Counted from the stretch's first letter, positions 33,099 through 43,216 are shown. The stretch: 64,000 nucleotides of DNA from Fundicoccus culcitae (GCF_024661895.1 NZ_CP102453.1:1860001-1924000), one strand, 5' to 3'. A program made the numbers and translations. Notes: generated by a model from the letters alone, not told the origin.

Positions 33099-35271
33099 TC
33101 GCCTCCTCTAAACGTTCTCGATTGATGCTTTCTTTTTGACGGTCAATTTCTGTTTGTGATAATTGGGAACTGGCAATTTCCCGGTAAACTTGCGAGGATT
33201 CCATTAATTCTAAATGATCACCTTTACCCACAATACGTCCTTCTTCTAAGACGATAATTTGATCAGCATTTAAAACCGTACTAATTCGTTGCGCGACAAT
33301 AATTACCGTTGCGTCTTGAATTTTTTCAGCTAAAGCTTTACGCAAGGAAGCATCTGTTCGATAATCCAAGGCAGAAAAACTATCATCAAATAAGAAAATC
33401 TTTGGTTGTTTGGCAATCGCACGCGCTATTGACAAGCGTTGTTTTTGACCACCAGAGACATTGCTACCACCTTGGGCAATCGTTGACTGATAACCCTCCG
33501 CTTTCTCATCAATAAATTCCGTCGCATGCGCTATGTCAGCCGCTTCTTCCATCTTATCAACACTTAAATCGCTATCCCCATACGCCACATTACTTTGAAT
33601 GGTCCCTGAGAATAAAACCCCTTTTTGTGGAACAAATCCGATTAAATCACGTAATTGTTTTAAGCTCATCTCACGTATATCCACACCATCGATGGCAATA
33701 CTTCCTTTAGAAACATCATAAAAGCGTAAAAGAAGATGTAATAAAGTCGATTTACCACTCCCCGTACTGCCTATAATGGCGGTTGTTTTACCCGGTTCAG
33801 CGGTAAAAGTAATCCCTTCTAAAATATTTTCGTCCGCCCCCTCATATCTAAAGGCTACATTTTCAAAATGAACGAGGCCTTTTGGTTCTTCTAATAGCAC
33901 TGGCTCTGCTTGATCATGAATCGAAATTTCGGCATCCAATACTTCATACACACGATCAGAAGCAACAATCGAACGTGGAATTTGCATACCCATCATTGAG
34001 AACATTAAAAACGAAAAGATAATTTGCATCGTATAATTTATATAGGCCGTTAACTCCCCCACTTGCATGTTTCCATCTGCAATATGATGCCCTCCAACCC
34101 AAATAATCAAGACCGAGATTCCATTCATAATTAACAACATAATCGGCATCATTAAAGACATAATCCGTCCGACATACAAATAAGTATCCCGCAATTTCAC
34201 ATTAGCTGAATCAAAGCGTTCTCCTTCAAAATCTTGACGACCAAAGGCTCGAATAACTTGCAAGCCCGTCAAAATTTCACGCGCAATCAAATTCACACGG
34301 TCAATTAATTCCTGTAATTGCTTAAAGCGCGGCATCGTTAAATACAACAAGAGCCCTACCATTAATACAACTAGCGTAACGGCTAAGCCAACAATCCATG
34401 ACATGGACGCGCCGGTACGAATGACATGCAAGATACCTCCTATGGCCATAACCGGTGAAAACAAAATAACGCGTAAAAACAAAGTCATAACTAATTGAAT
34501 TTGTTGAATATCATTGGTGCTACGTGTTATCAGTGATGCCGTAGAGAATCGATCCACTTCCTTTTGCGAAAACTGCAGTACCTTTGCAAAAATATTTTCT
34601 CGCAAACGATGGCCAATTGCCGCACCGACAGTTGCTGAAAAATAATGCGATACTAAAGCGAAAACAACCGATAAGAGCGATACAAACACCATCATACTGC
34701 CCTCTCTTAATAAATACCGCTGCTGATACTGATTGGTATCGATATTCGTCGCTTGATGTTGACTAGCGACCGCCTGCATCGCAGCATTATGTATCGTAGA
34801 ATCACCTAAAGAAGCCAATTGTTCTGAAAGTTGATCGCGTATAGTTTCAATATCGAGTGAAGCAAAGTCCACTTGATTCGTCATCGTATTAATTTGTTCT
34901 TGACTCATCTCTTGGCTTATTTGATAAATAGCTAAAGGCAATTCTAAATGTGAGCCGATGAAAGACATTTGATCGGGTTGTTCGATTATGTCACTCTCTA
35001 AACGGTAATGACCTTCCTCATCGAGATGGTAATAGGTTTCTAATACGTCACTTTCTTCAGGCAAAGTAATTTGCATTAATAGATTGTACATCTGCGAAGT
35101 CATTGCTAGAGGAGCTGCCTCACTAAAACCCTGATTTTGAATTCCAACGTCAATAAGTTTGGAAGTATATTCAGGTAATAGTAAAATAGTATAAGCATGA
35201 AAAATATGGAAAATAATGATTATGATAATAGCCCTCCAATGAGGCTGTAACTGACGAAATAAATTTTTCAT
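33085..35271 (-). CDS. ABC exporter half-transporter with large extracellular insert
   Basis: The 728-residue protein is longer than usual (about 580). An insert of about 140 residues (roughly 45-185), acidic and Gln-rich, sits between helix 1 and helix 2, where an outside loop is expected. Then come the other helices, coupling helix (RSTNDIQQIQLVMT) and an ATPase domain with GSTGSGKST, VSGGQKQRLSIARAIA and IFLFDDSFSALDYR. The Walker B acidic residue is followed by Asp instead of Glu (FDDS), the degenerate site expected in heterodimeric exporters. Its partner gene is disrupted, so this subunit may be idle. Confidence 0.88.
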   Translation of the reverse strand: MKNLFRQLQPHWRAIIIIIIFHIFHAYTILLLPEYTSKLIDVGIQNQGFSEAAPLAMTSQMYNLLMQITLPEESDVLETYYHLDEEGHYRLESDIIEQPDQMSFIGSHLELPLAIYQISQEMSQEQINTMTNQVDFASLDIETIRDQLSEQLASLGDSTIHNAAMQAVASQHQATNIDTNQYQQRYLLREGSMMVFVSLLSVVFALVSHYFSATVGAAIGHRLRENIFAKVLQFSQKEVDRFSTASLITRSTNDIQQIQLVMTLFLRVILFSPVMAIGGILHVIRTGASMSWIVGLAVTLVVLMVGLLLYLTMPRFKQLQELIDRVNLIAREILTGLQVIRAFGRQDFEGERFDSANVKLRDTYLYVGRIMSLMMPIMLLIMNGISVLIIWVGGHHIADGNMQVGELTAYINYTMQIIFSFLMFSMMGMQIPRSIVASDRVYEVLDAEISIHDQAEPVLLEEPKGLVHFENVAFRYEGADENILEGITFTAEPGKTTAIIGSTGSGKSTLLHLLLRFYDVSKGSIAIDGVDIREMSLKQLRDLIGFVPQKGVLFSGTIQSNVAYGDSDLSVDKMEEAADIAHATEFIDEKAEGYQSTIAQGGSNVSGGQKQRLSIARAIAKQPKIFLFDDSFSALDYRTDASLRKALAEKIQDATVIIVAQRISTVLNADQIIVLEEGRIVGKGDHLELMESSQVYREIASSQLSQTEIDRQKESINRERLEEASGLV

Positions 35272-35756
35272 TCTCTAACTCCTTCTAACGATTCATTTGA
35301 CTGACTCAGCGAATCTTGATAAATGTCTTGCATAGCATCGATGATTTGATTCCCTACCATAATATAATGTTCTAAATCTTTATCCTGAATCCTCTGATAC
35401 ACTTGCAACATAAAATCCATTAATTTACGTTTCATTTTGCCATATTCTTGTTCACCCTTGGGTGTCAAACTTAAATAGCTAGCACGCCGATCATCTGCAT
35501 CTTCCGTACGCACAACCCATTCTTTATCAACCAGCGCTTTCACTGTTCGCGAAATAGCCGGTGCCGTTAGTTTTAATTCTTTAGCCAGTTGGGTGACATT
35601 CAAAGCAACCGATTCATCCTTGATTTTCTCTAAACGATGCAAGATAACATACTCACTATGTGGCATTTCTTTAATTAAATCATAATATTTAACTCGTAAA
35701 TTATGCATTTTATGATTCATTTGTTGGATTTGTTCACCATATTCTTCATATTTCAA
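35268..35756 (-). CDS. MarR-family repressor of the ABC exporter operon
   Basis: The protein has a MarR winged helix: SEYVILHRLEKIKDESVALNVTQLAKELKLTAPAISRTVKALVDKEWVVRTEDADDRRASYLSLTPKGE. The TTG at 35756, after GTAGGTGA, is preferred; an ATG at 35789 has no ribosome site and lies inside the operator. This start gives 162 residues. The gene overlaps the ABC exporter gene by 4 bp, so all three form one operon under autocontrol, responding to a toxic ligand that the exporter would remove. Confidence 0.85.
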   Translation of the reverse strand: MKYEEYGEQIQQMNHKMHNLRVKYYDLIKEMPHSEYVILHRLEKIKDESVALNVTQLAKELKLTAPAISRTVKALVDKEWVVRTEDADDRRASYLSLTPKGEQEYGKMKRKLMDFMLQVYQRIQDKDLEHYIMVGNQIIDAMQDIYQDSLSQSNESLEGVRE

Positions 35757-35782
35757 TGTTTCACCTACTTTATTATATATAC

Positions 35783-35839
35783 TTAACATTGTTAATATTT
35801 AACTTTGTTAATTATACAAAGTGCTATCTCTTATCGCAA
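35783..35839 (-). promoter_or_regulatory. Promoter and MarR operator of the exporter operon
   Basis: Minus-strand -35 TTGCGA (35834-35839), 17-bp spacer, -10 TATAAT (35811-35816). Two near-palindromic boxes, TTAACAAAGTTAA and TTAACAATGTTAA, at 35799-35811 and 35783-35795, follow with 3 bp between them and cover the transcription start. Confidence 0.8.
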
Positions 35840-35950
35840 GCAACTTGCTCCAATCGCTGCTGAAATTTGTCATTATCCTGTTATGGTATTTTTAGTCAAT
35901 TTTGGTTATGCTTATTGTTACTTATTATTTTAGAAAGGATATAAATACTT

Positions 35951-36676
35951 ATGCGTAAATCTCGTTTTAGTCGGTTCTTAACTATTTTATTTATTTTAGT
36001 CCTTGCTGGTGCTTTGCTTATCATAATTAATTATTACAATAATTCGACCAATCAATCTCAAGAAAGCATTGAATCAACCCGTTCATTGTTGACTTCTTCG
36101 CAAGAAGACGAAGCCCTTAGCGAAACATTGGAAACAGAAATGAGTTCAATTGAAGAAGACGTTCGTTCAACCGCAGAAGAAACAGAAGAGGTTGTTGAAT
36201 CCGGTCCGTTATTTGATGAATCGGTCCTAGGTGACTCTGATTTTCCACCCTCCTCCATTCCCAATGATGTTAACAAAGCCGATTTACAGACTGCCATGGA
36301 TGAATACTATGCCACTCAATATACGGCACAAGAAAAAACGAATACACAATCTCGCATTTCAGATGAGCAACTAACCGCGATTCAAACAACAATTGATAAC
36401 AACGAAGCCTTAGCACCTCTAAATGCTAGTGTTGATCAGATTCAAATGTCATTGGATAACGACACCGTTTATGTTGCACGCATTATTGTTCCTTTAACCT
36501 ACACCCAAGCGAACAATACGGCTGAAAATAACGATATTGATTTTCTAACCATCGCTCTGACCGAATTAGGTAACCGTCTGGTTATGATTACCTATTACAA
36601 TGAAAATTCACAAGAGCTCATTCCCTATCATTTAACCAATAGTACCAAGCCGATATTCACTTATACCAACAACTAA
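35951..36676 (+). CDS. Membrane-anchored extracellular protein of unknown function
   Basis: The 241-residue protein has a basic N-terminus, one hydrophobic helix (about residues 9-28), an acidic Ser/Glu-rich linker (30-85), and a C-terminal globular part from about residue 90 that ends with beta-strand-like segments (VYVARIIVPLTY, FLTIALTELGNRLVMITYYN). I do not recognise a family. It is transcribed away from the marR promoter, with AAAGGAT upstream, and ends at a bidirectional terminator. Confidence 0.6.
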   Translation: MRKSRFSRFLTILFILVLAGALLIIINYYNNSTNQSQESIESTRSLLTSSQEDEALSETLETEMSSIEEDVRSTAEETEEVVESGPLFDESVLGDSDFPPSSIPNDVNKADLQTAMDEYYATQYTAQEKTNTQSRISDEQLTAIQTTIDNNEALAPLNASVDQIQMSLDNDTVYVARIIVPLTYTQANNTAENNDIDFLTIALTELGNRLVMITYYNENSQELIPYHLTNSTKPIFTYTNN

Positions 36677-36691
36677 CCCAAACAATTTCGC

Positions 36692-36740
36692 AAAAAAGGT
36701 CAGAAAGCATTGATTTTACAATCAATCTTTCTGACCTTTT
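36692..36740. terminator. Bidirectional terminator between the secreted protein gene and rpoN
   Basis: AAAAAAGGTCAGAAAG and CTTTCTGACCTTTT pair, with ATTGATT/AATCAAT inside. A-run and T-run flank it, serving both converging genes. Confidence 0.85.
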
Positions 36741-36745
36741 ATATA

Positions 36746-38041
36746 TCACAATTGTTTACGATAATTATTAATTAAACGTTCGCTAATAATCACTTTTTGC
36801 TTAGCAAGTTCATCAACAACTTCATGATCCGTCATGGTAGCGGGGGCATCTTTTAAGAAATCCAGAATAATTTCCTTAATCTTCTTGGCTGTTAAACCAC
36901 CGCGACCTTCATGCGTGGCTACGTTAATAAAATCGGTTAAGGGCATAACTGTTTGATTAAATTGTATATTTTTATTCGTAACAATCAACTTAATAATCGG
37001 TTCAGATAAACGCGTTGATGTCGCTAAATCTTTTATCATTAAAGGTTTCTTTTCCGTTTCCCCTTTAAAAAAGAAATCACTTTGATGAAGGATGATTTCT
37101 TTAACGACTTCTAGAATTAAATGCTCACGTTTACGTAAGTTATTAGTCAAATCCAAATAAGCCGTTTTTTTAGGTTCGATATACGCCTTCAAAGTCACAT
37201 CAGGTTCCCTTTGCATCTCTTCATAGTATGTTTGATTAAAGGTAATCTTCGGATAATATTGACGATTATAGCGCAAAGCCAACTGATCATTTTTAACCTG
37301 TAAAGTCACATCAGGGATTAAATTGATTTTGGCTTGTCTGTCAAATAAGGTGGCTGGGGCAGGACGCAAGGTATGATAATAATTCACCGATTGTTTTATT
37401 TCATCTAACGTAATATCTGACTTTTGTTGAATCTCTACATAATCTTTTTCAGTAATTTCATTATAAAATTCCTCTAATAAATAATACGCCACATCCGGTG
37501 CGTGTAAATCACGCTCTGTTTGTAACATTAGACTTTCTTGTAGATCATATGCACCAACACCTGCAGGCTCTAAACTTTTAATTAGAGTCATTGCATCCAG
37601 GACAACCATTTCAGATGAAGCTTCAATTTCTTTGGCTAATTCTTGGTAGGTATAGGGCAAATAACCATTATCATCAAGATAGTCAACGAGCCGTACCATC
37701 ACATCTCTTATTTCTGTTTGACGAAACATCATTATTTGCTCAAATAAAAAGACCGATAAACTTTGAGGTGATGTAGGCAGTTGGGATTCAACGCCTCTAA
37801 TATTAGGTTCTGGAATAGATTGGGCATTTTTTCCCAAGAATGATTCGAGCGCATAATCTAAATCAATGAATGGATTATCTAAGATGGCATCTTCCAAATA
37901 ATACGTTAATTGCTCGGCATTTAAATCTAAAATATCCAATAATTGCTCATTGACAGCAATATCCAATTGAGATAATCCTTCAAAAATTTTTACATCTTTG
38001 TCTTCAAGCACAATGTTGTGTTCTTGATCTGAATTTGTCAT
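36746..38041 (-). CDS. rpoN: RNA polymerase sigma-54 factor with divergent RpoN box
   Basis: The 431-residue protein aligns along the RpoN plan. Region I (LSQLDIAVNEQLLDILDLNAEQLTYYLEDAILDNPFIDLDY) lacks the usual Gln-richness. Core-binding repeats follow (LQESLMLQTERDLHAPDVAYYLLEEFYNEIT), then IKDLATSTRLSEPIIKLIVTNKNI. The RpoN box, normally ARRTVAKYR, reads SERLINNYR. In Gram-positives sigma-54 serves PTS and other operons through enhancer-binding activators; none is in this window. It lies after a terminator and has its own upstream region. Confidence 0.85.
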   Translation of the reverse strand: MTNSDQEHNIVLEDKDVKIFEGLSQLDIAVNEQLLDILDLNAEQLTYYLEDAILDNPFIDLDYALESFLGKNAQSIPEPNIRGVESQLPTSPQSLSVFLFEQIMMFRQTEIRDVMVRLVDYLDDNGYLPYTYQELAKEIEASSEMVVLDAMTLIKSLEPAGVGAYDLQESLMLQTERDLHAPDVAYYLLEEFYNEITEKDYVEIQQKSDITLDEIKQSVNYYHTLRPAPATLFDRQAKINLIPDVTLQVKNDQLALRYNRQYYPKITFNQTYYEEMQREPDVTLKAYIEPKKTAYLDLTNNLRKREHLILEVVKEIILHQSDFFFKGETEKKPLMIKDLATSTRLSEPIIKLIVTNKNIQFNQTVMPLTDFINVATHEGRGGLTAKKIKEIILDFLKDAPATMTDHEVVDELAKQKVIISERLINNYRKQL

Positions 38042-38161
38042 TTGTTAACCTCCTTACTAAATTTACTCTACTTAATCTATTATAAAAGATACAACTTTAT
38101 TCGTCCACACCCATAGGCAATTATCATCAGACTCTTAACTGATTGGCAAAGATATTTATTT

Positions 38162-38207
38162 AAAAAAAAAGAAAACTCCAGGAAGTGGCGGGGCCAACTC
38201 TTGGAGT
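38162..38207 (-). terminator. Intrinsic terminator after the YpfJ-type protease gene
   Basis: ACTCCA and TGGAGT form the outer stem, with a GC-rich inner part, followed by TTTTCTTTTTTTT on the minus strand. Confidence 0.75.
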
Positions 38208-38214
38208 GATGCAA

Positions 38215-39177
38215 TTAAATATCGATGGAACCACTAAAGGTATCTGAATGTTCAAAATCGCCGTACTCAAACCCACGATAAAACCAATTTTGCCGTTGTT
38301 GCGATGTGCCATGTGTAAAGCTATCCGGTACAACCCGACCATAGGCAGCTTCTTGTAGGGTATCGTCACCGACTGCATAAGCGGCTTGCATGGCTTCTTC
38401 CAAATCACCGATTTCAAGCAAACCATGGTCTTGCACATAGTTAGCCCACGCACCTGCGAAATAATCTGCTTGAAGTTCTAGGCGAACATTCAGTTCATTA
38501 GCGGTGTTTTCCGAAGCACCCCGGCGTGCACTGTTATACTCATCCATTATTCCCGTTAAATTTTGGACATGATGGCCCACTTCATGGGCAAGGACATAAG
38601 CCATAGCAAAATCGCCTGGTGCTTGGTAACGGGTGGCCAATTGATGATAGAAATCCATATCAATATAGATTGTTTGATCAGCCGGACAATAAAACGGGCC
38701 AGCAGCACTGTCTCCATAGCCACAACCACCGGTTGGGGTGCCAGCTGTATAAACAACTAAAGACGTTGGTTCATAGACCATATCGTAGTTTTCAAATGTT
38801 TGCGTCCAATAATCTTCCGTAAAACCTAATACGGCAGCTAAAAAATCAAGTTCTTCATCAGAGGCTAAATCATCTGTATTAACGGTCTGTTGGTTAGTCG
38901 TTGTTTGTATGACTTGATTATTCGATGACTGATCTAAAACACCATCAAACAATCCAAAACCACCACCAAACAATCCTAAAGCCAGAATAATGATTAAGAT
39001 CCATTTCCCACCACCACTTGACATCAGTAGAGGGAGCAGCAGATTAAGTAAACCACCTGATGAGCGGTTGGTTCCTCCACCTCTACCCCTCGGATTTGAA
39101 CTTGTGCGACCTGATTGATTATTTTGTCCACGTCGATCTTGTACATTTTTACTGCGTCGTAAATCTTCCCATTTCAT
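38215..39177 (-). CDS. YpfJ-type neutral zinc metallopeptidase
   Basis: The 320-residue protein begins MKWEDLRRSKNVQDRRG, then a Gly/Arg-rich linker, one membrane helix (about 60-80) and an extracellular domain with zinc motif HEVGHHVQN and a later ELQADYFAGAWANY. This is the YpfJ (KPN_02809/PF04228) pattern. Substrate unknown. The product should act at the outer membrane face. It is a single gene between rpoN and cls. Confidence 0.9.
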   Translation of the reverse strand: MKWEDLRRSKNVQDRRGQNNQSGRTSSNPRGRGGGTNRSSGGLLNLLLPLLMSSGGGKWILIIILALGLFGGGFGLFDGVLDQSSNNQVIQTTTNQQTVNTDDLASDEELDFLAAVLGFTEDYWTQTFENYDMVYEPTSLVVYTAGTPTGGCGYGDSAAGPFYCPADQTIYIDMDFYHQLATRYQAPGDFAMAYVLAHEVGHHVQNLTGIMDEYNSARRGASENTANELNVRLELQADYFAGAWANYVQDHGLLEIGDLEEAMQAAYAVGDDTLQEAAYGRVVPDSFTHGTSQQRQNWFYRGFEYGDFEHSDTFSGSIDI

Positions 39178-39216
39178 AAAAATTCCTCCAAATGATTCGG
39201 ATTAACTTATATTCTT

Positions 39217-40782
39217 TTAAACAAAGGGTGCTACTAAACGTAAGATGGCATCCCAAAGTGCTCCAATAGAAGTTGTTTTAATATCAGTTAATTGAATTTG
39301 TTTGGAAACACTTTGCGACTCCAAGAAGTCTGCTTTAATGTCCTTAATAACTGGATGGTAATATAACATGGTCCCTGTTTCAAAATGTAAATATAATGAA
39401 CGATAATCCAGATTAATGGTACCAATATTAACGATTTTATCGTCAACAATAAAAGTCTTTGCGTGTAAAAAGCCTGGTGTATATTCATAGATTTTAACCC
39501 CACCCTCAAGTAAAGGACGGTAATGCGACCGGGTCATCCGGTACACAATCGGTTTATCAGGTATGCCGGGTGTCATCAAGCGTACATCAACACCTCTTTT
39601 AGCAGCTAGTGTCATCGCTGTTTGCAATTCATAAGAGACGACTAAATAAGGGGTATAAATATAAACATAATCTTTTGCCGCATTCAGCATATCACGATAA
39701 ACATTTTCCCCTAATACCTCGTCATCTAAGGGAGAGTCGCCAAACGATTGCACAAAGCCGGTAGCACTAATATTCTCATCGTTTGCCATCAAATCAAATG
39801 TTTCATCCATTTTTTCAATTGGCTTAAACGGAACATATGAATCATCGGTTGGGTAAAAAGCATTCCACATATTCAGAAAAAGAACCGTTAAATTCCATGT
39901 GGCTGGGCCATCCATCCGAATCATATTATCTTTCCAATAACCAAAACGCTCGACATGATTAATATATTCATCAGCAATATTCAAACCACCCGTATAGCCA
40001 ATTTCACGGTCAATCAGAATCATTTTTCGGTGATCCCGCGTATTATAAACTAACGAGAGAATAGGCATAACTGGATTAAATTTTAAGGTTTTAATGCCTT
40101 CGGCTTCCATCTGTTTATCAAAGTCAGAAGGTAAACGCAGGAGGCAACCAAAATCATCATAAATAAGGCGAACATCTACCCCTTCTTTAGCTTTCTTTTT
40201 TAAAACATCAAAAATTTGTGACATCATTAACCCATCTTCAATAATAAAAAACTCAATGAAAATATGTTCTTTTGCCTCTTCTAAATCCTTAAGTAACGTA
40301 TCCATCATCGTTTCACCAGCAGGAAAGTACGTCACACCTGTATTGGTATAGACAGGGCTGTCCCCATAGTCATGAATATATTGACTCATGGAACCCAGGC
40401 GCTGGTCCTTTTGAAATAACAACTTTTTGGCTGAAGGAACGGTCTCCATCTCATGCATATGCAATTTTGACTGATTATTCAATAACCGTGTCATACTTTT
40501 TTGAGGCCTTTTATTCCCCATTGCTGCATATAATAAGCCACCAAAAATTGGCATTAAAGAAATAACAATAATCCAACTAATTCGATAGGCAGGACTTTCA
40601 TCTTTACTGACCAGATATAAAATCATAAAAACGGAAAAAAGCGTTAAAATAGCATTTATCAAAGCAGAATGACTGATAATGTTGGTAAAAAATACGTACC
40701 ACCAAGCAATTTGAATGATGATTAAAATCAGATAAATGAACAGTCGAATGAATGTCGAATTATTTAATAATTTTTTTAGCAA
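39217..40782 (-). CDS. cls: Cardiolipin synthase
   Basis: The 521-residue protein has two N-terminal membrane helices and two phospholipase D motifs: HRKMILIDREIGYTGGLNIADEY and HAKTFIVDDKIVNIGTINLDYRS. It joins two phosphatidylglycerol molecules to cardiolipin and glycerol. The length matches Gram-positive Cls. It lies 35 bp before the protease gene on the same strand and may share a transcript. Confidence 0.94.
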   Translation of the reverse strand: MLKKLLNNSTFIRLFIYLILIIIQIAWWYVFFTNIISHSALINAILTLFSVFMILYLVSKDESPAYRISWIIVISLMPIFGGLLYAAMGNKRPQKSMTRLLNNQSKLHMHEMETVPSAKKLLFQKDQRLGSMSQYIHDYGDSPVYTNTGVTYFPAGETMMDTLLKDLEEAKEHIFIEFFIIEDGLMMSQIFDVLKKKAKEGVDVRLIYDDFGCLLRLPSDFDKQMEAEGIKTLKFNPVMPILSLVYNTRDHRKMILIDREIGYTGGLNIADEYINHVERFGYWKDNMIRMDGPATWNLTVLFLNMWNAFYPTDDSYVPFKPIEKMDETFDLMANDENISATGFVQSFGDSPLDDEVLGENVYRDMLNAAKDYVYIYTPYLVVSYELQTAMTLAAKRGVDVRLMTPGIPDKPIVYRMTRSHYRPLLEGGVKIYEYTPGFLHAKTFIVDDKIVNIGTINLDYRSLYLHFETGTMLYYHPVIKDIKADFLESQSVSKQIQLTDIKTTSIGALWDAILRLVAPFV

Positions 40783-40935
40783 AAATTAGCACCTCCAATG
40801 CATTAAGGTAAACATCGCTTGCTTTACCTTATTTTCTTTTTTCACTTCCTAAACTCTAAGTAATTTTATTATAGCTACTAAATTGCATTGCGACAACTAA
40901 AAGCATACGGGTCTAGGTAAAAAGAAAGAAAAAAC

Positions 40936-40992
40936 ATAAAAATCCGAACGTTTAATAATAGTGATGACACACTAAAATTAAACGTTCGGATA
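40936..40992 (-). terminator. Intrinsic terminator after tkt
   Basis: ATCCGAACGTTTAAT-type arms pair (AATCCGAACGTTTA with TAAACGTTCGGAT) and TTTTTATG follows on the minus strand. Confidence 0.85.
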
Positions 40993-41031
40993 TTCAGCTA
41001 ATTAATTTTTCAAGAAAGAAAAATGAAGGTG

Positions 41032-43035
41032 TTATTTATTAAAAGCTTTTTTATATTCTGAAACAATATTATCCACCGTAAAGCCGAAGTACTCAACAAC
41101 TTCCTCGCCTTTACCAGACGCACCAAATCGATCAATACCTAATGATAATCCATCAAGACCGACATATTTGCCCCATCCAAATGTTGCGCCCATTTCGATT
41201 GACATACGATGACGAACGGCTGATGGTAGGACACTTTCTTTATATTCAGCTGATTGCTCATCGAAAATATTTTGGGCTGGCATTGAAACAACGGACACAT
41301 CAATACCTTCTTCTTTCAGAGCCGCTTGAGCTTGAACCGCTAAGGATACTTCAGATCCAGTCGCAATTAAAATACCTTCTGCTTGGTCAGCTGTAGCTGG
41401 AGAAACCACGTATGCCCCTTTACGAACACCTTCTTCTGCAAGGTCAAAGGTTGTTTCAATAACAGGTAAATCTTGGCGTGACAAGGCTAACATGGTTGGA
41501 CGATCAGTTGACTCTAAGGCTATTTTCCAGGCGGCAAATGTTTCATTGGCGTCTGCTGGACGAATTAAATTCAAGTTTGGAACAGCTCTAAAAGCAGCTA
41601 ATTGCTCAATCGGTTCATGTGTTGGTCCATCTTCACCAACGGCCACTGAATCATGTGTCATAACGTAAATCACGGGTAACTGTGATAGGGCAGCTAATCT
41701 AACCGCTGCTTTCAAGTAGTCGGTAAAGATAAAGAAGGTTCCACCATAAATCTTAGTTCCACCATGGAGCATAACACCATTTAGGATACCTGCCATAGCA
41801 AACTCTCTGACACCAAACCAAATATTGCGACCCGCACGGTTATCAGGCATAAAATCTTCTGATGATTCGTTCATGGTTTTGTTTGAACTCGATAAATCCG
41901 CAGCACCACCCCAAAGTTGAGGCACGCCTTTAGCCAAGACTTGGATGGCTTTACCACTTGAAGCACGCGTTGCTGAAGCCTTTGTCCCTGCTGGTTGATA
42001 GTCTAATTCTTTAGCATAATCTTCTGGAAGTTCGCCAGCAAACGCTTTAAGCATGTTAGCGGCTAATTCTGGGTTAGCTTGTTGGTAGTCAGCAAATAAT
42101 GCTTCCCATGCTGTATAGGCTTCTTTTCCTCTTTGTTGAACTTTTACTTTAAAGAGCTTTTGAGCTTCTTCTGGGACAGTGAAGGCTTCATAATCCCAAC
42201 CATATTTAACTTTTGTTTGTTCCCAATCTTCTGAACCCAATGGACTACCATGAACTTTATGTGTGCCTTCATTGACTGAACCAAAACCAATAATGGTTTT
42301 CACTTCAATAATTGTCGGCTGATTGGTGTTCGCTTTAGCTGTAGCAATCGCTTGTTCAATGCTGTTTAAATCATTACCATCATTAACAAGCAAATATTGC
42401 CAGCCAATCGCTTCAAAACGGCCTTTAATATCTTCAACAAAGGCTTTATTTAAATCGCCGTCTAAAGAAATATCATTACTATCATACAAGAAAATTAATT
42501 TGCCTAGCTCTTGTTTTCCAGCAAATGATGTCGCTTCATAAGCAATACCTTCCATTAAATCGCCATCACTAACAATCGCATAGGTATAATGGTCAATCAC
42601 TTTATGATCATCCGTATTATATAATGCAGCCGTATGTGTTTCAGCTATAGCCATCCCAACGGCTTGAGCAACCCCTTGTCCTAATGGACCGGTTGTTGCT
42701 TCAACACCTTCTGTATGTTTAACCTCTGGGTGTCCAGGCGTTTTGCTGTTCAATTGACGGAAATTTTTCAAATCATCCATCGTTACATCAAAACCAGCTG
42801 TATGTAACAAACTATACAATAATGCCGAACCATGTCCCGCAGATAAAACAAAGCGATCACGGTTAATCCAATCCGCATTTTCTGCCGTCACATTTAAATG
42901 CCCTGCCCATAAAGCATAGGCCATTGGCGCTGCTCCCATAGGTAAGCCAGGGTGACCTGAATTGGCTTTTTCAACTTGATCTACACTTAAGGCACGTAGG
43001 GTATTAACGGCTATCGTATCATTTTCAGTAAACAT
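41032..43035 (-). CDS. tkt: Transketolase
   Basis: The ATG at 43035 has GGAGG six bases upstream; an in-frame ATG further up lacks a site. The 667-residue protein has SVDQVEKANSGHPGLPMGAAPMAYALW, thiamine-diphosphate motif GDGDLMEG-type (VSDGDLMEGIAYEA), and the C-terminal transketolase domain. It moves two-carbon units between sugar phosphates in the pentose phosphate pathway, in the cytoplasm. It is a single gene with its own terminator. Confidence 0.96.
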   Translation of the reverse strand: MFTENDTIAVNTLRALSVDQVEKANSGHPGLPMGAAPMAYALWAGHLNVTAENADWINRDRFVLSAGHGSALLYSLLHTAGFDVTMDDLKNFRQLNSKTPGHPEVKHTEGVEATTGPLGQGVAQAVGMAIAETHTAALYNTDDHKVIDHYTYAIVSDGDLMEGIAYEATSFAGKQELGKLIFLYDSNDISLDGDLNKAFVEDIKGRFEAIGWQYLLVNDGNDLNSIEQAIATAKANTNQPTIIEVKTIIGFGSVNEGTHKVHGSPLGSEDWEQTKVKYGWDYEAFTVPEEAQKLFKVKVQQRGKEAYTAWEALFADYQQANPELAANMLKAFAGELPEDYAKELDYQPAGTKASATRASSGKAIQVLAKGVPQLWGGAADLSSSNKTMNESSEDFMPDNRAGRNIWFGVREFAMAGILNGVMLHGGTKIYGGTFFIFTDYLKAAVRLAALSQLPVIYVMTHDSVAVGEDGPTHEPIEQLAAFRAVPNLNLIRPADANETFAAWKIALESTDRPTMLALSRQDLPVIETTFDLAEEGVRKGAYVVSPATADQAEGILIATGSEVSLAVQAQAALKEEGIDVSVVSMPAQNIFDEQSAEYKESVLPSAVRHRMSIEMGATFGWGKYVGLDGLSLGIDRFGASGKGEEVVEYFGFTVDNIVSEYKKAFNK

Positions 43036-43216
43036 AAACATCCTCCAATATTTTATTGTATTAGCTAACTGACAAGCAACATAACTTTTCGATGATGAAA
43101 CTGTATTTATAAACAATTGTAATGGAGCAATGACATCTTTTCAAGTTTTCTTCTCAAAAGATAAATAAATTTCATTGCTTTTCAGGAGCATCCTTACTTA
43201 ATTCTAATTTAACCGC

